The translations under genes were made by a program, and so were the position numbers. The notes beneath the pieces are model-generated. The model saw only the letters and a list, made by a program, of their open reading frames with translations. It ran no database searches and was not told the origin of the DNA. From contig NZ_LMDC01000028.1 in NCBI RefSeq assembly GCF_001425705.1, positions 1,061,119 to 1,125,118 of the forward strand: a stretch of DNA of 64,000 nucleotides. The letters run 5' to 3'. This stretch comes from Pelomonas sp. Root1217. GTDB taxonomy: Bacteria; Pseudomonadota; Gammaproteobacteria; Burkholderiales; Burkholderiaceae_C. Below are positions 59,415 to 64,000 of the stretch, piece after piece (position 1 is the stretch's first letter; every line of letters begins with the position of its first letter).

Positions 59415-60434
59415 ATGAGCCCCATCAATCGCCAGATCGTCCTCGCCTCGCGCCCCAAGGGCGAGGTCACGCCCGCCAACTTCCGCCTGGTCGAAGCGCC
59501 GCTCGCCGCGCTGGCCGACGGCCAGGTGCGCGTGCGCAACCATTTCCTCAGCCTCGACCCCTACATGCGCGGGCGCATGAACGAGAGCAAGAGCTATGCG
59601 GCCTCGCAGCCGCTGGACGAGGTGATGATCGGCGGCACCGTCGGTGAAGTGGTCGAGTCCAGGAACGCGAATTTCGCCGTCGGCGACAAGGTCGTCGGCA
59701 TGGGCGGCTGGCAGGAGTACCAGACCGTCGACGCCACGCAGCGCGGCGTGCTGAACAAGGTCGACACCACCCACATCCCCCTGTCAGCCTATCTGGGCTC
59801 GGTCGGCATGCCCGGCGTGACGGCCTGGTATGGCCTGATGAAGATCATCAACGTGAAGGCCGGCGAGACCGTGGTCGTCAGCGCCGCCAGCGGCGCCGTG
59901 GGCAGCGTCGTCGGGCAGCTCGCCAAGGCGCGCGGCGCCCGTGCCGTGGGCCTGGCCGGTGGTGCGGACAAGTGCCGTTATGTCGTCGAGGAACTGGGCT
60001 TCGATGCCTGCATCGACTACAAGCAGCATCCCGATGTGAAGTCGCTGTCCGCCGCATTGAAGGCCGAGTGCCCGCAAGGCATCGACGGCTATTTCGAGAA
60101 CGTAGGCGGCATGATCCTGGACGCCGTGCTGCTGCGCGCCAATGCCTTCAGCCGCATCGCCATGTGCGGCATGATTTCCGGCTACGACGGCCAGCCCATC
60201 CCGATGGCCGCGCCCCAGCTCATCCTCGTCAACCGCATGAAGGTCGAGGGTTTCATCGTGTCCGAGCACATGGACGTCTGGCCCGAAGCGCTCAAGGAGC
60301 TCGGCACGATGGTCGCCACCGGCAAGCTCAAGTTCCGCGAATCCATCGCCGAAGGCATCGCCGCGGCGCCCGAGGCCTTCATCGGCCTGCTCAAGGGCAG
60401 GAATTTCGGCAAGCAGCTCGTCAAGCTGGTCTGA
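59415..60434 (+). CDS. NADP-dependent oxidoreductase (MDR superfamily, CurA-like)
   Basis: A 339-residue medium-chain reductase without the zinc site: PYMRGRMNESKSY, GTVGEVVESRNANFAVGDKVVGMGGWQEY, VVVSAASGAVGSVVGQLAKARGARAVGLAGGADKC (cofactor loop), FENVGGMILDAVLLRANAFSRIAMCGMISGYDG. It is typical of leukotriene-B4-dehydrogenase/curcumin-reductase-like enes reductases acting on alpha,beta-unsaturated carbonyls. Overlaps the next gene by TGATG. Confidence 0.9.
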   Translation: MSPINRQIVLASRPKGEVTPANFRLVEAPLAALADGQVRVRNHFLSLDPYMRGRMNESKSYAASQPLDEVMIGGTVGEVVESRNANFAVGDKVVGMGGWQEYQTVDATQRGVLNKVDTTHIPLSAYLGSVGMPGVTAWYGLMKIINVKAGETVVVSAASGAVGSVVGQLAKARGARAVGLAGGADKCRYVVEELGFDACIDYKQHPDVKSLSAALKAECPQGIDGYFENVGGMILDAVLLRANAFSRIAMCGMISGYDGQPIPMAAPQLILVNRMKVEGFIVSEHMDVWPEALKELGTMVATGKLKFRESIAEGIAAAPEAFIGLLKGRNFGKQLVKLV

Positions 60435-60886
60435 TGCGCTGGACCTGCGTCCCGTTCGACGGGCTGAGCACGACGCAGCTCTACGACGTGCTGGCCCTGC
60501 GGGCTGAGGTCTTCGTCGTCGAGCAGAACTGCGTGTTCCTCGACATCGACGGGCTGGACCGGCAGACCTGGCACTTGCTGGGCTCGGGCGACGACGGCAA
60601 GCTGAAGGCCTACGCGCGGTTGATCCCGCCGGGGCTGAAGGCGCCCGACGCCCTCATCGGCCGCGTCGTCACGTCGCCCGCCGCACGCAGCGGTGGTGTC
60701 GGCCGCGCGCTGATGGCCGAGGCCCTCGTTCACTGCGCGCGGCTGTGGCCCGCCCACCCGATCACGCTGCACGCCCAGGCACACCTGGAGCGCTTCTACG
60801 CCAGCTTCGGTTTTGCACCGGTCGGCGACCACTACATGGAAGACGGCATCTCCCACATCGAGATGCACAAGGAGACAAACACATGA
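60434..60886 (+). CDS. GNAT family acetyltransferase, ElaA-like
   Basis: A 150-residue acetyltransferase: FDGLSTTQLYDVLALRAEVFVVEQNCVFLDIDGLDRQTWHLLG, IGRVVTSPAARSGGVGRALM (acetyl-CoA loop), and HLERFYASFGFAPVGDHYMEDGISHIEM. The length and wording match ElaA-type proteins; the substrate is unknown. It overlaps both neighbours (TGATG and ATGA). Confidence 0.88.
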   Translation: MRWTCVPFDGLSTTQLYDVLALRAEVFVVEQNCVFLDIDGLDRQTWHLLGSGDDGKLKAYARLIPPGLKAPDALIGRVVTSPAARSGGVGRALMAEALVHCARLWPAHPITLHAQAHLERFYASFGFAPVGDHYMEDGISHIEMHKETNT

Positions 60887-61770
60887 GCAAGCAAACCGCC
60901 GTCATCACCGGCGCCGGCTCAGGCTTCGGCCTCGAAACCGCCCGCCTCGCCGCCCAGCGCGGCATGAACCTCGTCCTCGTCGACGTGCAGGCCGATGCGC
61001 TGGACAAGGCCGCGTCGGAGTTCAAGGACGTCGAGGTGCTGGCCCGCGTCGTCGATGTGGCCAAGGCCGATCAGATGGAAGCCCTGGCCGCGGCGGTGCA
61101 GGAGCGCTTCGGCGCGCCGCACTTCGTCTTCAACAACGCCGGCGTCGGCTCGGGCGGGCTGATCTGGGAGAACTCCCTGGCCGACTGGGAGTGGGTGATG
61201 GGCGTCAACGTGATGGGCGTCGTGCACGGCGTGCGCCTGTTCACGCCCATGATGCTGGCCGCCGCCAAGGCCGACCCGGACTATTCGGGCCACATTGTCA
61301 ACACGGCGTCCATGGCCGGCATGCTGAACCCGCCCAACATGGGCGTCTACAACGTGTCCAAGCACGCGGTGGTGTCGCTGTCGGAGACGCTCTTCCAGGA
61401 CCTGTCGCTGGTGACCGACCAGGTTCATGCCTCGGTGCTCTGCCCTTTCTTCGTGCCCACCGGCATCAACCAGAGCCACCGCAACCGCCCGAGCGAGTTG
61501 GCCGCGGCCAAGCCGACCAAGAGCCAGCTGATCTCGCAGGCCCAGACCGACAAGGCCGTGTCCTCGGGCAAGCTGACGGCAGCCGACGTGGCGGCGATGG
61601 TGTTCGACGCCATCGACTACAACAAGTTCTACATCTTCAGCCACCCGCAGGCCCTGGCCGGCGTGCAGACGCGTCTGGAGGACGTGATGCAGCTGCGCAA
61701 CCCGACCGACGCCTTCGCCGACCGGCCCGAGATTGGCGCCGGCCTGCGCGCCAAGCTGCGCGCCGACTGA
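60883..61770 (+). CDS. Short-chain dehydrogenase/reductase
   Basis: A 295-residue SDR: TGAGSGFGLETARLAAQRG (cofactor loop), NNAGVGSGGLIWENSLADWEWVMGVN, ASMAGMLNPPNMGVYNVSKHAVVSLSETL with catalytic Tyr-x3-Lys. Probably NADP-dependent; the substrate cannot be read. Coupled with the MDR and acetyltransferase genes, forming a three-gene unit next to the pectin region. Confidence 0.88.
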   Translation: MSKQTAVITGAGSGFGLETARLAAQRGMNLVLVDVQADALDKAASEFKDVEVLARVVDVAKADQMEALAAAVQERFGAPHFVFNNAGVGSGGLIWENSLADWEWVMGVNVMGVVHGVRLFTPMMLAAAKADPDYSGHIVNTASMAGMLNPPNMGVYNVSKHAVVSLSETLFQDLSLVTDQVHASVLCPFFVPTGINQSHRNRPSELAAAKPTKSQLISQAQTDKAVSSGKLTAADVAAMVFDAIDYNKFYIFSHPQALAGVQTRLEDVMQLRNPTDAFADRPEIGAGLRAKLRAD

Positions 61771-62008
61771 GCCCCTCCGAGGGCTAGCCGCCCCTGGCCA
61801 CCATCAGCCGGCCCGGCCGCGGTCTGCTGCTCTCCCGTGATTGACCCGATTTGCTGGCGCTCCCTGAGCGCCGGCAGGCAGCGCCATGTCGAGCCTGCCC
61901 AGGGTTCCCGGCAGGTTCCAAAGCGATCCGAAATGGGATACTCGCCACACGGAACGACAGGCCACAAAAAATGAAACTGTCTTCCATTCCAACGAGAGAC
62001 AGCACCTC
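61771..62008. promoter_or_regulatory. Upstream region of the GPH symporter
   Basis: About 240 bases. A hairpin GGCGCT-CCCTG-AGCGCC lies at 61856-61872. Further right the sequence becomes AT-richer, with GATACT at 61937-61942 as a possible -10 and a KdgR-like dyad at 61972. No gene seen. Confidence 0.45.
61972..61986. promoter_or_regulatory. Putative KdgR/IclR-type operator before the symporter
   Basis: TGAAAC-TGT-CTTCCA, 22 bases before the symporter ATG. It equals the reverse complement of the kduD-side site at 53950 in 11 of 12 arm positions. Confidence 0.45.
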
Positions 62009-63520
62009 ATGAGCAGATCCATCTCGATGCGGCACACGCTGAGCTACGGCAGTGCCAACTTGCTGGGCAGCGGCGCCCTGGCCATCGCGGCGGCCTGGCT
62101 GCTCTATTTCTACACGACCTTCTGCGGGCTGACGGTGGTGGAGGCGGCCACGATCTTCTCCGTGGCCAGCATCCTGGACGCCATCAGCAACCCCGTGATG
62201 GGGTATATCAGCGACAACTTCTACAACACCCGGCTCGGTCGCAAATTCGGGCGCCGACGATTCTTCATATTGGTCGGCATCCCCGCGGTGCTGCTGTATC
62301 CGCTGATGTGGATCGAGGGTTTCGGGTTCTGGTACTACCTGAGCATGTATGCCCTCTTCGAGCTGGTCTACACCATGATCATGGTGCCCTATGAAACCCT
62401 GGCAACTGAGATGACCACGGATTTCGCCGTCCGCTCCAAGCTCACCGGTTCGAAAGCCATGTTCGGCAAGGGCGCCAACTTCCTGGCCGCCTTCATCCCG
62501 GCCCAGCTCTTCCTGATCTACAGCAAGGACTCGGCCACGCCCTTCCTGCTGACCGGCATCATCTACGCCCTCATCATGTGCGCGGCGATGACGGCGCTCT
62601 ACCTGTCCTCCTGGGAGCGGCCCGTCAACGAGGTGGTGCAGGAGCGCGCCGGCAGCCTCGGCAAGGCCCTCAAGAAACTCGCGGTGGACATGCTGTCCAC
62701 CTTCCATCTGAAGATATTCCGCAAACACCTCGGCATGTATTTGCTTGGTTTTGGGGCGGAATGGCTGTTCGCCTCGATATTCACGTATTTCATCGTCTTC
62801 TGCATGGGGCAGGACAAATCCGTTGTCGGCTACCTCAACAGTTTCAGCTCGGTGATGCAGCTGATATCGACGATGCTGTTCATCGGCCTGTGCATCAAGT
62901 TCGGCTTTGCAAAACCCTACCGCCTGGCCCTGCTTGTCGTCTGCGGCAGCGTGCTGGCCTATACCGCGCTGTTCTACCTGGGCTTGTCCAAGCAGACCAC
63001 CGCCATTGCCCTCTTCGCCATCACGGCCGTGTTCGGCCTCGGAACCGGCGGCGTGTACTACATCCCCTGGACGGTCTACACCTTCCTGGCCGACGTCGAC
63101 GAAGTGCTGACCGGCCGCCGGCGTGAAGGCATCTATGCCGGCGCCATGACCTTTGCCGGCAAGATCACCCGCTCGGCCATCGTCTTCGCCATGGGCTGGA
63201 CACTGGGCCAGTTCGGCTTCCTGTCCGGCCAGGCCACCCAGCCGGCCATCGCCATCGACGCCATCATCGGCATCTTCACGGTCGGCGTGATCGGCCTGGG
63301 CCTGGGCGGCATCTACTACACCACGCAGATGAAGCTCGACCGCAGGAACCATGCCGTGCTGCTGGAGGAAATCGCCCGCATCAAGGCCGGTGGCCGCATC
63401 GCCGACGCCACCGCAGAGGCCCGGGCCGTCGCCGAAGAACTGACGGGCTGGAAGTACGAGCAGTGCTGGGGCAACAACGCGCTGGCGCCGGCAACGGCGA
63501 AACCGTCCGCAGCCGTCTGA
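62009..63520 (+). CDS. GPH-type sugar symporter (MFS-like)
   Basis: A 503-residue membrane protein with about 12 helices. SYGSANLLGSGALAIAAAWLLYFYTTFCGLTVVEAATIFSVASILDAISNPVMGYISDN is the GPH (glycoside-pentoside-hexuronide:cation symporter) opening, with the conserved Asp in helix 2 and GRKFGRRRFF loop. It probably brings oligogalacturonides or galacturonate across the inner membrane. Separate promoter, likely in the pectin regulon. The ATG at 62009 follows GAGAGA weakly. Confidence 0.85.
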   Translation: MSRSISMRHTLSYGSANLLGSGALAIAAAWLLYFYTTFCGLTVVEAATIFSVASILDAISNPVMGYISDNFYNTRLGRKFGRRRFFILVGIPAVLLYPLMWIEGFGFWYYLSMYALFELVYTMIMVPYETLATEMTTDFAVRSKLTGSKAMFGKGANFLAAFIPAQLFLIYSKDSATPFLLTGIIYALIMCAAMTALYLSSWERPVNEVVQERAGSLGKALKKLAVDMLSTFHLKIFRKHLGMYLLGFGAEWLFASIFTYFIVFCMGQDKSVVGYLNSFSSVMQLISTMLFIGLCIKFGFAKPYRLALLVVCGSVLAYTALFYLGLSKQTTAIALFAITAVFGLGTGGVYYIPWTVYTFLADVDEVLTGRRREGIYAGAMTFAGKITRSAIVFAMGWTLGQFGFLSGQATQPAIAIDAIIGIFTVGVIGLGLGGIYYTTQMKLDRRNHAVLLEEIARIKAGGRIADATAEARAVAEELTGWKYEQCWGNNALAPATAKPSAAV

Positions 63521-63558
63521 GGCGGGAGGCGCTGCGAGCCCGGTTCCTAGAATCGGGC

Positions 63559-64000
63559 ATGCAACCCAAAGATCCCACGGCCGACATCGCCATCATTGGC
63601 GGCGGGCCGGCCGGCCTGATGGCGGCCGAAGTGCTGGCCGCCGCCGGCCACGCCGTCACGGTTTTCGACGCCAAGCCCAGCGTCGGCCGCAAATTCCTGC
63701 TGGCCGGCAAGGGCGGCCTCAACCTGACCCACTCCGAACCCTTCGAGCCTTTTGTCGCGCGCTTCGGCGAGCGGGCCACGCACATCGAGCCGCTGCTGCG
63801 CAGCTTTGACGGCGACGCGCTGCGCGACTGGGCCGCGGGCCTGGGCGTCGAGACCTTTGTCGGCACTTCGGGCCGCGTGTTTCCGAAAGATCTGAAGGCC
63901 GCGCCGCTGCTGCGCGCCTGGCTGCACCGCCTGCGCGCGGCCGGCGTGAAGTTCGCGATGCGGCATCGCTGGACGGGTTGGGACCACGACGCCGCTCTGC
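63559..64000 (+). CDS. BaiN/HI0933-type flavoprotein (3' end cut by window)
   Basis: From the ATG at 63559 the frame stays open to the window end (147 codons). The start has a clear FAD-binding fingerprint: IAIIGGGPAGLMAAEVLAAAGHAVTVFDAKPSVGRKFLLAGKGGLNLTHSEP, the wording of the HI0933/TIGR03862 group of NAD(P)/FAD-dependent oxidoreductases. It is a common housekeeping-type gene and unrelated to pectin as far as can be seen. Confidence 0.85.
   Translation, partial: MQPKDPTADIAIIGGGPAGLMAAEVLAAAGHAVTVFDAKPSVGRKFLLAGKGGLNLTHSEPFEPFVARFGERATHIEPLLRSFDGDALRDWAAGLGVETFVGTSGRVFPKDLKAAPLLRAWLHRLRAAGVKFAMRHRWTGWDHDAAL

Noticed and set aside
1-64000. CRISPR array, prophage, insertion sequence or tRNA
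   Set aside because: No regularly spaced repeats, no transposase or phage gene, and no cloverleaf that I could recognise.

Overview
The window is about 64 kb of very GC-rich bacterial chromosome with densely packed, mostly translationally coupled genes (ATGA, GTGA and TGATG overlaps are common). The protein families (MlaE/F/D-type MCE transporter with a PqiC-like lipoprotein, PEP-CTERM proteins, TRAP transporter, large TonB receptors) and the short C/G-rich intergenic repeats suggest a betaproteobacterium of the order Burkholderiales, in the Roseateles/Pelomonas/Rubrivivax neighbourhood. That placement is inferred from content; no 16S or other marker gene is present. I see no tRNA, rRNA, CRISPR array, insertion sequence or prophage.

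Left part (1-9.9 kb, all minus strand): one long co-oriented run. Read 5' to 3' it encodes an ECF sigma factor, a zinc-finger anti-sigma factor, a subtilisin-like S8 protease, a small outer-membrane protein, a cytochrome c-like lipoprotein, a haem-binding outer-membrane protein, a SPASM-like radical SAM enzyme, a methyltransferase, an amidohydrolase, a B12-binding radical SAM enzyme and a family-4 glycosyltransferase that runs off the left edge. It looks like an envelope-signal-controlled biosynthetic locus of unknown product. The anti-sigma factor ends in a domain that resembles a subtilase propeptide.

10.1-12.3 kb: a 736-residue protein joins a trypsin-like protease domain to a zinc-dependent S1/P1-nuclease or phospholipase C domain, with the normally N-terminal Trp zinc ligand buried inside the chain. 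This is the most unusual gene in the window. A structured repeat lies next to it and recurs 45 kb away.

12.4-31 kb: an MCE lipid-transport operon; a PEP-CTERM protein; an orphan thiamine-diphosphate dehydrogenase E1 alpha/beta pair behind an unknown secreted protein; a three-gene cassette of pyridoxamine-phosphate-oxidase-like proteins; a metzincin protease; a RidA / amidohydrolase / M19 dipeptidase / MFS operon with a divergent TetR regulator; and a tandem retropepsin-TPR protein.

31.2-63.5 kb: a pectin-utilisation region. Extracellular and periplasmic attack is by four PL1 pectate lyases (one fused to a CE8 pectinesterase), a free CE8 pectinesterase, a CE12-type rhamnogalacturonan acetylesterase, a GH43 glycosidase and an alpha/beta-hydrolase esterase. 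Uptake is by two TonB receptors, a TRAP transporter and a GPH-type symporter. Intracellular steps are oligogalacturonate lyase (Ogl), KduD and KdgK. An IclR-family regulator sits at the end of the kduD-ogl-pectinesterase-lyase run. Four dyads related to TGAAAC-N3-GTTTCA lie upstream of kdgK, in the TonB/kduD divergent region (two) and upstream of the GPH symporter, which suggests one regulon. KduI and a KDPG aldolase are not in the window. Between 37.9 and 42.1 kb, and at 59.4-61.8 kb, small housekeeping-type genes interrupt the pectin genes. The right edge cuts a BaiN/HI0933-type flavoprotein.
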